DNA of 64,000 bases from Elephas maximus indicus (lineage: Eukaryota > Chordata > Mammalia > Proboscidea > Elephantidae), in NCBI RefSeq assembly GCF_024166365.1, contig NC_064820.1, positions 143,674,001 through 143,738,000 on the forward strand, read 5' to 3'. Shown here one piece after another: positions 23,541-34,900 of this stretch. Each line of letters begins with the position of its first letter. Position 1 is the stretch's first letter. The notes beneath the pieces are model-generated. The model did not search any database. It saw nothing but the letters and a program-made list of their open reading frames with translations, and was not told the DNA's origin. Made by a program: the position numbers and the translations under genes.

Positions 23541-23820
23541 AGGGTCCCCAGTATCACTGGTCTTTCTGACCCTAGGATCCAAAGGACACCTTAAACCTCA
23601 TGGACTGGGGACTCCACATCAGGAATTTCTATTGAAAGGTCTACAGAGGGTCCCCAGTGCGATGGGTTTTAGTGGACCCTAGGGACCAAGGGACGCTTTC
23701 TGAAGGGTCCCCAGTGTAATAGATCTTTCTAACCCTAGGGACCAAGGGACACCTTCCATGGAGGGTCCCAGTGCAATGGGTTTTAGCTGACCCTAGGGAC
23801 TAAGGGACGCCTTCTTTTTG
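23541..23820 (+). repeat. 58-base tandem repeats in ERV leader
   Basis: The unit reads about gagggtccccagtgcaatgg...gaccctagggaccaagggac. Units begin near 23646, 23704 and 23761, with a partial, more diverged unit from 23541. The repeats lie between the primer site and gag, where packaging and splice-donor signals of such viruses normally sit. Confidence 0.75.
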
Positions 23821-26800
23821 ACCCCAGGGAGTAGAGAATTCCTCATCTGCTGGTAGTGTACTCTTTGGCAAGGACTGCAGCCTGCCCCTTTTCCTCCTCT
23901 TTCCTTTCCTTTCAAGCTGACTTTTTGCCCAGCCACTTATTTCAGCTGTCATTTTTGTGTGTCTGGGCATTGTCTGTCTCTAGATAGTGCACCCCGTTTC
24001 TGGGGAACAGATGTAGAGGTCTCTGTTTAGATTGAGAGCTTGAACCCCCTCTGTTCAGTATTGGAGATTAAGAGGTATCTGGAAGATCAAAGTGGAGATT
24101 CAGATATTGCTAGCAATGTGTTAGACCTCACTAAGCCCTTTCTCACTTGTCTGGTCCAAGTGCTCTCTGTTTGTTTGTCTTATGTGTGACCAGGGCTGTC
24201 TGGGAGGTTAAGACTGCAAGATTATCTCAGTCGCCCTGTCTATGTCTTATGTGTAATTTGTGTGTTGCACGGAAATTAATTGGTGAAAAGAAATTCAGGT
24301 TAAATTAGAACATAAAAAAAAAAAAATACTTATAGATATTTCTGAAAATTTATTGATTGGGCTGAAGAAAAAAAGATAACTTTGTCTTAAAGAAAAAGTA
24401 GCAGTTCCAGAACAGCAAAAGAGAAAGACATTGTTATATTTTGCCTTTCAAAATGTCTAAAATTGGAATGACTCCCTTCAGCCTCCAGTCTCCCTAGCTA
24501 AGAATTGATAGATTCATTTGCAAAATTGCTAAAGGGCTTTGGTATTTACTGGATAGATAGCCTTTCAAAATGCCTCTGTATGTACATGAATCAGAATGGG
24601 CTAATCTTGTCTTCTACCTTGAGTTAAAAGGTAGGTAGGGTGTAGCAAAATCAGGCATCCTTAGCCCCCGGCCCTCAGCCACCTGAAATGGCTGGGAGAA
24701 ATGTTTAATGAGTCAGTTGAACACAGACTTTGTGATTTCCAAGGCCAGTTGATAAAATTAGATTGAAAAAACATGAGAAATAGTAAAAGTCAAATGAAAA
24801 TTAAAAATATTTTACCACAAGAGGAAGGATACATGTATATTTGAGTCAACTAATGAGTGAGTTCATTTTTGCCATTTCAAAGGTATGTACTACAAGAGGT
24901 ATGCAACAAAGAATGTTTAAGAGGTTTATTAAAAAAAGAAATTTATTTGATATAGTCAAGTTTTATCTGTCTGACTAAAGTTTAATGGTTTAATTTATGA
25001 CATTGTTAAGAGCTTTGATGTTCAATAGCATATAAAGCAAAGAACTAGGTTTCTCGCTGTTAAAATAACAAAATTTTCTTTGATTACTGAGTTAAAGAGT
25101 TAATCTCTTCTTTGTATGATCTGCTTCGAAGACAAAGGTACAGTCTCTCATTAGAGTAAGATTACCAAGTCAGAAACGAAGCCACATGGCTTTAGTGGAA
25201 AAGAAAGCTAAGGTTTTTTTAAGACCTTTAGTTAAATAACTGAAGTATTGTTTCTTGGTAAATTATGATAAACTTCTGACAAGTTTGAAAGCTATGAAAA
25301 TTTTTTTATAAAGAACGAGTGCTAAAAAGGTTTATTTAACATGATATAAATTACATAGAACATGTTGGTAAAATCATGAGAAGGCCTGGTTCTTTCTCTT
25401 TGGGTTATTTTTATTACTATTCAGGTATTTAGAGACTTGATAATCTTGGTGTGTTCTTGGTATATCCTGACCGTATGGTGTTGTGTCTCCGGATTATTAT
25501 GTGTTTTATCTGAAGCCCTTTAAAAATATGGTTAATGGTTATTATTGAAAATATTTTTATCTAAAGCTTTTTTTTTTTAACTGTTTTTTTTTTTGGCCTT
25601 TACGTTATGTTGGTAATTGATTTCTATCGGGTCTTTCAGTATTAAGAATTACATCTATAAATTATCATGACCATATTCAGTTTTGTCATCTACAGACAAG
25701 TTTTTACTGATTTTCTGCAAACATTTGACCAGAATATCTCAATAAAAAGATGGACTATATTGGACTTATGAAAGGGACTGGGCCTAGACTCAATCAAAAT
25801 TTCCAGAACTCTTATGCAGATGCTGATGGGTTCACAGACCATTATAGATCCAGTATTACACAGAACAGAAGTTAACTACGTAAGGCCGAGTAAACGAAAT
25901 GATACTATGAGTTGTATGTGGCAATATTACTGATATTTTAAGGTTTTTCTTTCTGGAAATAAGAAATGCTTTAAGGTCCTAGGTTCTGGAGATAAGAAAC
26001 CATATTCCTCTTTTCTCCTAAATTATCTAACTAGTGGGTTTAGATATTGTAACTCTTGAATTAGAAGTTCCTGGTGACAAACTTAAAGTTATAAATATCA
26101 TAACCAGAAAAATGTCTGAAATTTGAGCCATGATTTTACAAATTAGAATAGTATTCTTAAGTTTGGCAGAATGTAGTTGCTGCTGAGACACATGACGAGC
26201 AGTTACTGATGCTGTTTATGTATAAACGAACACCTCATGAGATTTGTTTCTTTGGTTCAAAGACCTTAGGGTCATGGTTTCATCGGTTATTTCAGACAAT
26301 TAGCCTAATATTGTTAGAGTTTCTATTCTACCTCCTGATTTACTGTATGGTGCCTGAGATCCTAAAAATGGATCATAATTGAGCATTTTTGATCAAAGAT
26401 TCTATAACAAGATCATGATCCAAAGTAGGGAACCATGAGAGAGTTGTATGTCATTCTCCTGGAATCCAGATTTCTGGCTTTCAAAGAAGTTGGGGCAACC
26501 CACACAAGCCATCGCCTTTGAGTGTCCTTTTGCAAACAATTCTCCAGATAAACTAGCAAGACCATTTTGGTCTGGGTATTGTGCTTTTTTTGAAAAATTC
26601 AGCCTTTTTTGAAAAACTGACTCCAAAGATCAGTAAATAGAGTTATGTTTAGGGTAAATCAATACTTGGTTTAATCAGTCTTCAAGACGATGTTGTATGA
26701 AATACCTGTCAATGCTTGTAATCAAACTCTCACTCTCTTGCTATACAGAAAATTATGTATCTAAAAAATCAGGTTCTCAGAGGAGATCAACCTCATGGCT

Positions 26801-27400
26801 CAGAATCCATTTTGTCTTAGATTCCACTTCTGCTTCTGATAAAGTGACCCATGACTGTTAATAGGTAAACCAAGGAGGGCAGCTTGCCCTCAGGGAGAAT
26901 GCTTCAGTATGTTTTGGACAGATTAACTGCAGACCTCCCACAGGAGAATTTCATCCTGTATTATCTTGCTAATCATGAATTCTCTAATGGAAATTTGTTT
27001 GTCACATGTAAGTTTTTCTATATTTTCTGTTTTCTCTAGACAAACTTTGTGTGTTATGTGATATATCCAGCTATACTAATTTAGGTGATTCCTTCCCAAC
27101 TGATAGCAAATTATGTGGACTATTTCTTGTTTAAATTCCTGATAAATGCGTGGACAATATACTTTGCGAACTTGAGGATTATCTTTAGATATTCATAGTA
27201 AATATTAGAAAGGTAATGTTAAATTTGTTACCCGCTATAAAACGAGAGCCAAAAGAAAGCCCATTGGTCCAACACTCAGAGTATAGTTGGTAACTTCCTA
27301 TTGTTTACAAAAAAAAAAAAAAATTTTTTTTTTTTTTGTTTATAGTACAGTTAAATTAGAGAAATCTTTGAGACACTTGTCAATCACTATGGGACTAGAG
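23821..27400 (+). other. ERV1 internal region without recognisable coding
   Basis: About 3.6 kb of A/T-rich sequence with no ORF over 75 codons on the viral strand. The start (pyrimidine-rich, gtctgtctctagatag) looks like a retroviral leader. Further in I cannot identify matrix, env or any other gene. A 29-base A/T palindrome sits at 27309-27337. It may include a separate old insertion whose edges I cannot see. Confidence 0.4.
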
Positions 27401-27414
27401 GCACAACCCAGGTT

Positions 27415-28105
27415 CATGTGCCATTTTCAGTCTCAGACTTAAGCCAGTACAAAGAAAGATTACAGAGTGTGTCAGAAGACCCTGAGAGGTTTGAAGATGA
27501 GTTCATGAAACTCAGCTTAAATTTTAATTTGAGCTAGGGAGATGTGATGGTCATTTTAACTCGCTGTTGTAGTATGGATGAGAAGATTAAGATCCTGGCT
27601 AAGACTAGGGAACGGGCAGGCAATAATGCTAACTGCCCATAACCAACACATGTTATTTTCAGCAGCAGCCCCCATTGCAGAGCCAAATTGGGGTTACAAT
27701 GGGGATGGTGAAGAAAGAGCCAGACATTTAGTTACATGTGTCATAAGCGGGATTCAGAAGAGTGTAGCCAAGCCTGTTAATTATGATAAGGTAAAAAGAA
27801 ATTACCCAGACAGCACGGGAGAACCCAGCAGTCTCCCTCACCAGGCTGACTAAGGCTTTTAGAAATATACTAACACCGACCCTGAAAGCCTGGAAAGAAA
27901 GACTTCACTAACTATGCATTTTGTTACCCAGTCTGCAGCAGATATTAGAAAGAAACTGCAAAAGATAGAGGCAGGACCCCAGACTCTACTCTCACGACTG
28001 GTTGAGGAAGGCTTTAAGGTCTTTAACAAGAGAAACCTGACAGCAGAGGAGAAAAAAAAAGGCCCGATTATTGTCAGTAGCACTTCAAGGCCCACCTCAA
28101 GGTAA
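27415..28105 (+). pseudogene. Retroviral gag (capsid) remnant
   Basis: The frames here carry gammaretrovirus-like capsid text. A start related to a PFSVSDLSQYKERLQ motif at about 27424 is followed by an acidic helix, then a stop near 27535. ORFs 27578-27853 and 27914-28105 continue in other frames and include the major-homology-type stretch QSAADIRKKLQK and a FNKRN motif. It is interrupted by several stops and shifts. A poor Cys-Cys stretch near 28170-28210 may be the nucleocapsid zinc knuckle, which lacks the full Cys/His set. Confidence 0.6.
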
Positions 28106-28299
28106 CCCTACAGGATTCCACAAGAGTTTCCTCATTGGCTGGTGAATATCGAGCCAGACCAACGTAAGTATTGCAAAAAAAAAGAGGCGATTAGAAGGCG
28201 TTGTGTCCTGAGTGTCCTAAAACCGGGCGCCCAGTTGGCTTCCCCCAGAGGCCAGTCCAGACAGGCTCACAGCGCCTGATGTCCTTCTCCTCCGACGAA

Positions 28300-29180
28300 G
28301 AAGAGCAGCCCTATTGACGATGCCCAGAAGACCACTCAGCTTTCGGCCGGAAGACCATCACTATTTCCGCAGCGGAGCCTTGGGTTACTCTCGATGTGGG
28401 AGTAGAGAAACTGAATTTTTGCTCTGTTTTAACCCAAAATCCAGGCCCACTCTCCAGTCGTGACTGTACAGTCACTGGGGTTGACAGAAAGCCTAAGGTA
28501 AAGAACTTTACTTTTCCCCTTTCTTGTGAAGTGGGCCAGAGGATGTAAAGAAACAAAAGAAAGGGAGGCTGAGATATTTGGTCGGCAGTATAGGAAGCAC
28601 TCCCCTCTATTACTTGGTTTCCACCCTTTTTGGGCCCTTCTCCTAGATACCCCAGAGTTAAACTTAAAGCTGTGCCAAACTTTAAACCCTGCCACTCTTT
28701 TATACAATTGTCAGCCAGACTGGTGTCATTGAGGCAAGAGATTTACCACCAGGAACATCAGCCCAAAAAGCTGAGGTAACTGCCCTGGTTCATGCCCTAA
28801 GGGATTTTTCTTATGATGAGGCAGGATAAAAGAAGAATGATGAAGGAGTGTTATATGTGCCTGAGTGTTTATTACGGAAAATAGTAAAAGCCTTTCATGA
28901 TGCCACACACTATGGCAGGGATGCCCTCCTAAGACTATTGTCTATGAGTACCTGAGAGTGAGCCTAGAAGTGAAAAGGGAAAGGCCTCTTGCTGTACCAG
29001 TTCCCAATGGGCAGGGAATAAAAGTAGGAAAAGGCATTCATGGAAAAAGGCAGATCTTATGTGTGCAAAGTGTTTGCTGCACTTTTGGTAAAGTTTGTAT
29101 CTGCCAGATAACAACAATTTCATGCCAAGCTCCTGGTTATGCAAGGCTACCAACTGATTCCACAAGAAAGGGTCCTGATA
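28300..29180 (+). pseudogene. Retroviral pol remnant, heavily deleted
   Basis: Pieces in order: a protease-like stretch (28340-28550) in which the segment that should hold the catalytic Asp-Thr/Ser-Gly is missing; then an LNPATLL motif near 28680, which belongs to the RT/RNase H connection, so the RT itself is deleted; then an RNase H piece with a GTSAQKAE motif (28750-28800); then an integrase zinc-domain-like piece (28850-28950). Stops and frameshifts occur throughout. No env follows; the 3' LTR is only about 150 bases further on. Confidence 0.6.
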
Positions 29181-29320
29181 GTGTACACTAACTTAGATCA
29201 GGTAGTGAGAGACTTCTACTCGGTTAGGCAGGAAAAATGCCCCAGTCCAGCATGAAGAAGTTACAGAAGCAGAGACCTCCATCCACATTCCCATAAAGAT
29301 TTATGGGTTTAAAGTCTCCC

Positions 29321-29329
29321 AGGGGGGAG
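29321..29329 (+). promoter_or_regulatory. Polypurine tract of ERV1
   Basis: aggggggag lies immediately before the 3' LTR start, the usual place of the plus-strand primer. It is short, and the bases upstream are pyrimidines. Confidence 0.6.
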
Positions 29330-29873
29330 TAAGACAGGGAACAGAGGGCCCCCCAAATCTGCAAGGTAACAAGAAAGGGCCAGGGAACAGAAACAAAGCC
29401 ATTCCCCACAACAATGGGGCAAGGTATCAGAAAAAAGCCCACAAACTTCTTTAAAGTTGTCTTCCAGAAGCATCTGAAGAAAACCAGCCCCAGGGACATG
29501 CGCAGAACATCCACCTGTGACCACTGTGTGACCTCCACCAGGGTCAGTGAGGGGCTGCAGCAGCCGAGAGACTGCGCAGGTGCAGACACACCGTAATAAG
29601 TCCTGCTATGAATCCCAGAGGCCTCTGGGACAGGAGCCATCTTGGAAAGCTGCTGTGCGCACACTGTAGTTAACATATCCCTGCCTATGCCTATGAATAA
29701 ACATGAATCTTTTCCCACCCAAGAACTTTTAACAACCCGGGCAGGTATTTTTTTCTGTGAGATGAGGGTAAGTGTTGCTTTAGGCCCTCCTTATCTCCAC
29801 TTGCAAGCCTCTTCAATAAGCCTTACCTGCTCATTCTTGACCAGTGAGAGGCAAAAACCTTATTTTGGTAACA
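29330..29873 (+). repeat. ERV1 3' LTR
   Basis: About 544 bases, starting taagacagggaacagag and ending ttttggtAACA, then the target duplication gttt at 29874-29877. Compared with the 5' LTR it lacks about 30 bases just after cttcaata (29810-29820), so the AATAAA poly(A) signal reads AATAAG here. Confidence 0.88.
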
Positions 29874-29877
29874 GTTT

Positions 29878-30282
29878 GGCAGACACTATGTATCACCTCC
29901 CATTTTGTGATCTGATGTGAGCAGCCAGTCAGTTGGAAGACGAGTTTCCTTGGGAGTGTGGCCTGCACACATGATATAATGAATGTTCTGGCAAAGCTTC
30001 TTCTCTCTTTCCGATCCAGCATTTGTCTCATCATCCTCTGACCTCTGGTTCTTGGGACTTGAGAAGCCTTCAGCCTGCTGCCTGACCTGCAGATCTGGGG
30101 TTCGTCAGCCCCTGCAACCACATGAGGTAGGAGAAGCTTCCAGCCTGCTGCCTGACCCACGGATTTGGGACTTGCCAGCCTCCACAATTGCATGAGCCAT
30201 TTCCTTGAAATAAATCTCTCTCTCTCTATATGTATATATACACTTCACTGGTTTTGCTCCTCTAGATGACCCAGCCTATGAC
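29878..30282 (+). repeat. MLT2-like LTR, remainder (split)
   Basis: This continues the stub at 22520. With one gttt removed, the two pieces join as ...cttagtggtttggcag..., the text also found in the copy at 9040-9606. The end has cttgaaataaatctctctct and gttttgctcctctagatgac. A near-duplicate of about 60 bases (agccttcagcctgctgcctg / agcttccagcctgctgcctg) occurs at 30065 and 30131. Confidence 0.72.
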
Positions 30283-30490
30283 CCGTAAAACCAAATCCGA
30301 CAGTAATCTTATTTTTAAAAAACAAAACAAAGAGGAAAAAAAAAAGAAAAACTCTGTTTCAAATAACCCTATCTCTTGCTAGATTTTTCTGAAAATTTGC
30401 AATGAGGGGATGTAGCTGGAGAGACCACACCTTATAAGAAGAAAGAACATGGCTCTTCTGCTCCCTGACACTGTGGACAGCAGTGCAGAC

Positions 30491-30968
30491 ATGGCCAAGA
30501 CCAAGAACCATACCATGCATAACCAATCCCTAAAATGGCACAGAATTGGCATCAAGAAACCTTGATTCCAACGATATGATTTTCTTAAGGGGGTGGACCC
30601 CAAGTTCCTGAGGAACATGTGCTTTGCCAAGTAGCAAAACAAGAAGGGCCTGAAGAAGATGCAGGCCAACAATGCCAAAGCCATGGATGCACATGCTGAG
30701 GCTATCAAGACTCTCTTAAGGCCTAAGGAGGTCAAACCCAAGAACCCAAGGGGTGTCAACTGCAAGCTCAGTCAACTGGCCTACATTGCCCACTCCAAGC
30801 TTGGAAAGCATGCTCGGGACCACATTGCCAAAGGTCTCAGGCTCTGCTGGCCAAAGTCCAAACCAAGGCTGTAAGTAAGGCCAAGCTTCAGCCAAGTCCT
30901 CAATACAAGTTTTGGTTCCAGGTCAGGCTCCCAAAGATGCCCAGGCCCCCTCAAAGTCTCCAAAGTAG
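30491..30968 (+). pseudogene. RPL29: Processed pseudogene of ribosomal protein L29
   Basis: An intronless copy of the large-subunit protein eL29, a short, very basic protein. Reading from ATG at 30491, frame 1 gives [13 protein letters not shown] and then KWH, close to the eL29 N-terminus. An in-frame stop comes about 23 codons in, a second near codon 46, and the frame is lost near 30870. The stretch [14 protein letters not shown] and [13 protein letters not shown] is well kept, as is GLRLCWPK. The end (tag at 30966) and about 90 bases of 3' UTR (cagaaggactagtatgactc...tgtcctatttgtacaaa) are present, then an A-rich patch. Lack of introns, stops and a 3' A tract show a dead retrocopy made by L1 machinery. 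It is not a functional gene. Confidence 0.88.
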
Positions 30969-31059
30969 AGTTCTCTATCTGAAGACAGAAGGACTAGTAT
31001 GACTCCCTGGGCTGACATCTGCATGGGGTTGGTGTCCTCCTGTCCTATTTGTACAAAGG

Positions 31060-31562
31060 AAAAAAATGAGCGAATGGGGCTCAAATTAATTCTACTACTG
31101 CCATGCTTTTCACTGCCAAATGGAGTAGTTGCTATTAAAAATTAGTCCTTCATGTACACAGAGTCCATAGTCACATGATATCTTATTTTCCAATTCCTGC
31201 ACAGGCCACTACAGTTATTTTCAGAGTGAAAGAACTCAGAAAGGCTTCATGCTGGCTTAAGTTCCCAAGATTGCAACACTTAGGGCTCAACTGTTTTAGT
31301 TCCCACACAGGCACCTCCAAATGCACCAAGCAAGCCCCAAGCACTGGGTCAAGGACAATCAGTAACTCCAGACAACTACACCTCAAGCCTTCTAAAGGAG
31401 GCTGAGCAATTCCAAAATGCCATACCAACCTTTCTAGGGGGGCTGCCTTTAGTGACTCTAGGTTGATGTTCTGGCACTTCTCTCTAGAGAGAAGAGCAAA
31501 CAAAATCACAATTTGAAAACCTGGTCAGATGCCTTGATAGTATATCTATTCCTCTAACATTA
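31060..31562. other. No gene seen
   Basis: Unique-looking sequence. A 108-codon minus-strand ORF (31183-31509) overlaps a 76-codon plus-strand one, and neither has recognisable domains. Confidence 0.35.
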
Positions 31563-31738
31563 TGGAATAAGAAGAGGAAGACCCTCAATGAGATGAATTG
31601 ACACAGTGGCTGCAACAGTGGGCTCAAACATAGCAATGATTGCAAGGATGATGCAGGACTGAGCAATGTTTCATTCTCGTACTTAGGGTCACTATGAATC
31701 AGAACTGACTCGACAGCACCTGACACCACCAACAACAA
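31563..31738 (+). mobile_element. RTE 3'-end fragment
   Basis: agaagaggaagaccctcaat, then gaattgacacagtggctgca, and the tail gaatcagaactgactcgaca with accaccaacaacaa at the end. A strongly 5'-truncated RTE insertion. Confidence 0.82.
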
Positions 31739-31945
31739 GATATTGAGACACATAACAGATATTTCCTTGATACAAGAAGAAAACAAAGCAGAAAAGAGAG
31801 AAAGAGATTGAAGTTATGATTAAAGAAGCCTAGCTGTAAGCAGGCTGGAAGTATAGTCCCTTCTGGAATACCTACTTTACTATTTCTCCATTTTTGGGTT
31901 CATTTCATCCCCTGTTTTGGGTTATTTATTCCTAGGATGAAAGAG

Positions 31946-34900
31946 TATCTGTCATTTTGTCGTAATGTGGGGGCTTGCATGTTGCTGTGATGCTGGAAGC
32001 TATGCCACTGGTATTCAGATGCCAGCAGGGTCACGCATAGAGGACAGATTTCAGCTGAGCTTCCAGACTAAGATAGACTAAGAAGAAGGACCCAGAAGTC
32101 TGCTTCTGAAAAGAATTAGCCAGTAAAAACCTTATGAATAGCAGTAGAACATTGTCTGATATAGTGCCAGAAGATGAGCCTCCCAGGTTGGAAGGCACTC
32201 AAAAGATGACTGGGGAAGAGCTGTCTCCTCAAAGTAGAGTCAACCTTAATGATGTGGATGGAGTAAAGATTTTGGGACCTTCATTTGGTGATGTGGCATG
32301 ATTCGAAGTGAGAAGAAACAGCTACGAGCAGCCATTAATAATTGGAACCTGGAATGTATGAAGTATGAATACAGGAAAACTGAAAAATTTCAAAAATGAA
32401 ATGGAATGCATAAACATCAATATCCTAGGCATGAGTGAGCTGAAATGGACTGGTACTGGCTGTTTTGAATCAGACAATCATGTAATCTACTATGCCGGAA
32501 TGACAACTTGAAAAGGAATAGTGTTGCATTCATCTTCAAAAAGAACATTTCAAGATCTATCCTGAAACACAATGCTGTCAGTGATAGGAAAATATCCATA
32601 CACCTACAAGGAAGGCCAGTTAATATGACTACTATTCAAATTTACACACCAACCACTAAGGCCAAAGATGAAGAAATTGAAGATTTTTTATCAGCTTCTG
32701 CAGTCTGATATTGATCAAACATGCAGTCAGGATGCATTGATAATTACTGGTGAATGGAATGTGAAAGTTGGAAACAAAGAAGAAGGATCGGTAGCTGGAA
32801 AATATGGCCTTGTGATAGAAACAACGCCAGAGTTCAAATGATAGAATTTTGCAAGACCAACGACTTCTTCATTGTAAATACCTTTTTTCACCAACATAAA
32901 TGGCAACTATACACATGGACCTCACCAGAAGGAATACAATGGAATCAAATCGATTACATCTGTGGAAAGAGACGATGGAAAAGCTCAGTATTATCAGTCA
33001 GAACAAGGTCAGGGCCTGACTGTGGAACAGACCATCAATTGCTTATATGCAAGTTCAAGCTGAAACTGAAGAAAATCAGAGCAAGTCCACAAAAGCCAAA
33101 TATTACCTTGAGTATATCTCACCTGAATTCAGAGACCATCTCAAGAATAGGTTTGATGCGTTGAACACTAATGACTGAAGACCAGACGAGCTGTGGAATG
33201 ACATCAAGGACGTCATACATGAAGAAAGCAAGAGGTCATTAAAAAGACAGGAAAGAAAGAAAAGACCAAGATGGATGTCAGAGTAAACTCTGAAAATTGC
33301 TCTCGAATGTTGAGCAGCTAAAGCAAAAGGAAGAAATGATGAAGTAAAAGGACTGAACAGAAGATTTCAAACAGCAGCTCGAGAAGACAAAGTAAAGTAT
33401 TATAATGACATGTGCAAAGAACTGGAGATAGAAAACCAAAAGGGAAGAACACACTCGGTGTTTCTCAAGCTGAAAGAACTGAAGAAAAAATTCAAACCTC
33501 GAGTTGCAACAGTGAAGGAGTCTATGGGGGAAATATTAAACGATGTAGGAAGCATCAAAAGAAGGCGGAATGAATACACAGACTCATTATACCAAAAAGA
33601 ATTAGTCGACATTCAATCATTTCAAAAGGTGGCATATGATCAGGAACCAATGCTATGAAGGAAGAAGTCCAAGCTGCACTGAAGTCATTGGTGAAAAACG
33701 AGGCTCCAGGAATTGATGGAATATCAATTTGATGTTTCAACAAATGGATGCAGCACTGGAAGTGCTCCCTTGTCTATGCCAAGAAATTTGGAAGACAGCT
33801 ACCTGGCCAACCAACTGGAAGAGATCCATATTTATGCCTATTCCCAAGAAAGGTGATCCAACCGAATGCAGAAATTAGCAAACAATATCATTAATATCAC
33901 ATGCAAGCAAAATTTTGCTGAAGATCATTTAAAAGTGGCTAGAGCAGTATATCTACAGGGAACTGCCAGATATACAGGTCAGATTCAGAATAGGACGTGG
34001 AATCAGGGATATCATTGCTGATGTCAGATGGATCCTGGCTGAAAGCAGAGAATACCAGAAGGATGTTTACCCGTGTTTTATTGACTCTACAAAGGCATTT
34101 GACTGGGTGGATCATAACAAATTATGGATAGCATTGCGAAGAATGGGAATTCCAGGACACTTAATTGTGCTCATGGGGAACCTGGACATAGTTCAAGAGG
34201 CAGTTGTTAGGACAGAACAAGGGGATGCTGAGTGGTTTAAAGTCAGGAAAGGTGTGCATCAGGGTTGATTCCTTTCACCATACCTATTCAATCTGTATGC
34301 TGAGCAAATAATCTGAGAAGCTGGACTATATGAAGAAGAATGGGGCATCAGGGTTGGAGGAAGACTCATTAATAACCTACTGTGTTATGCAGATGACACA
34401 ACCTTGCTTGCTGAAAGTGAAGAGGACTTGAAGCACTTTCTGATGAAGATCAAAGACCACAGCCTTCAGTATGGATTATACCTCAACATTAAGAAAACAA
34501 AAATCCTCACAACCGGACCAATGAGCAACATCATGATAAATGGAGAAAAGATTGAAGTTGTCAAGGATTTCATTTTACTTGGATCCACAATCAACACCCA
34601 TGGAAGCAGTGGTCAAGAAATCAAAAGACACATTGCATTGGTCAAATCTGCTGCAAAGGACCTCTTCAAAGTGTTGAAAAGCAAAGATGTCACCTTGAAG
34701 ACTAAGGTGCACCTGACCCAAGCCATGTTATTTTCAATCTCATCATATGCATGTGAAAGCTGGACAATGGATAAGGAAGACCAAAGAAGAATTGACATCT
34801 TTGAATTGTGGTGTTGGCGAAGAATATTGAATATACCATGGACTTCCAAAAGAACGAACAAATTTGTCTTGGAAGAAGTACAACCAGAATGCTCCTTAGA

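Larger units (their letters stand above)
22574..29873 (+). mobile_element. Class I endogenous retrovirus (ERV1), defective provirus
   Basis: A decayed gammaretrovirus-like provirus of about 7.3 kb. In order: 5' LTR, tRNA-Arg-type primer binding site, leader with 58-base tandem repeats, a long stretch without recognisable coding, a gag capsid remnant, fragments of protease, RNase H and integrase, a polypurine tract, and the 3' LTR. No RT palm and no env are recognisable, and every frame is broken, so the copy cannot encode a working virus. It lies inside an MLT2-like LTR and is bounded by the 4-base duplication gttt, the length usual for class I ERVs. The two LTRs differ clearly from each other, so the insertion is old. 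Confidence 0.85.

Noticed and set aside
30659..30874. 71-codon ORF as a functional RPL29 piece
   Set aside because: It is the middle of a processed pseudogene with stops before it and a frameshift after it.
31183..31509. 108-codon minus-strand ORF
   Set aside because: No domain, and it conflicts with a plus-strand ORF of similar quality.
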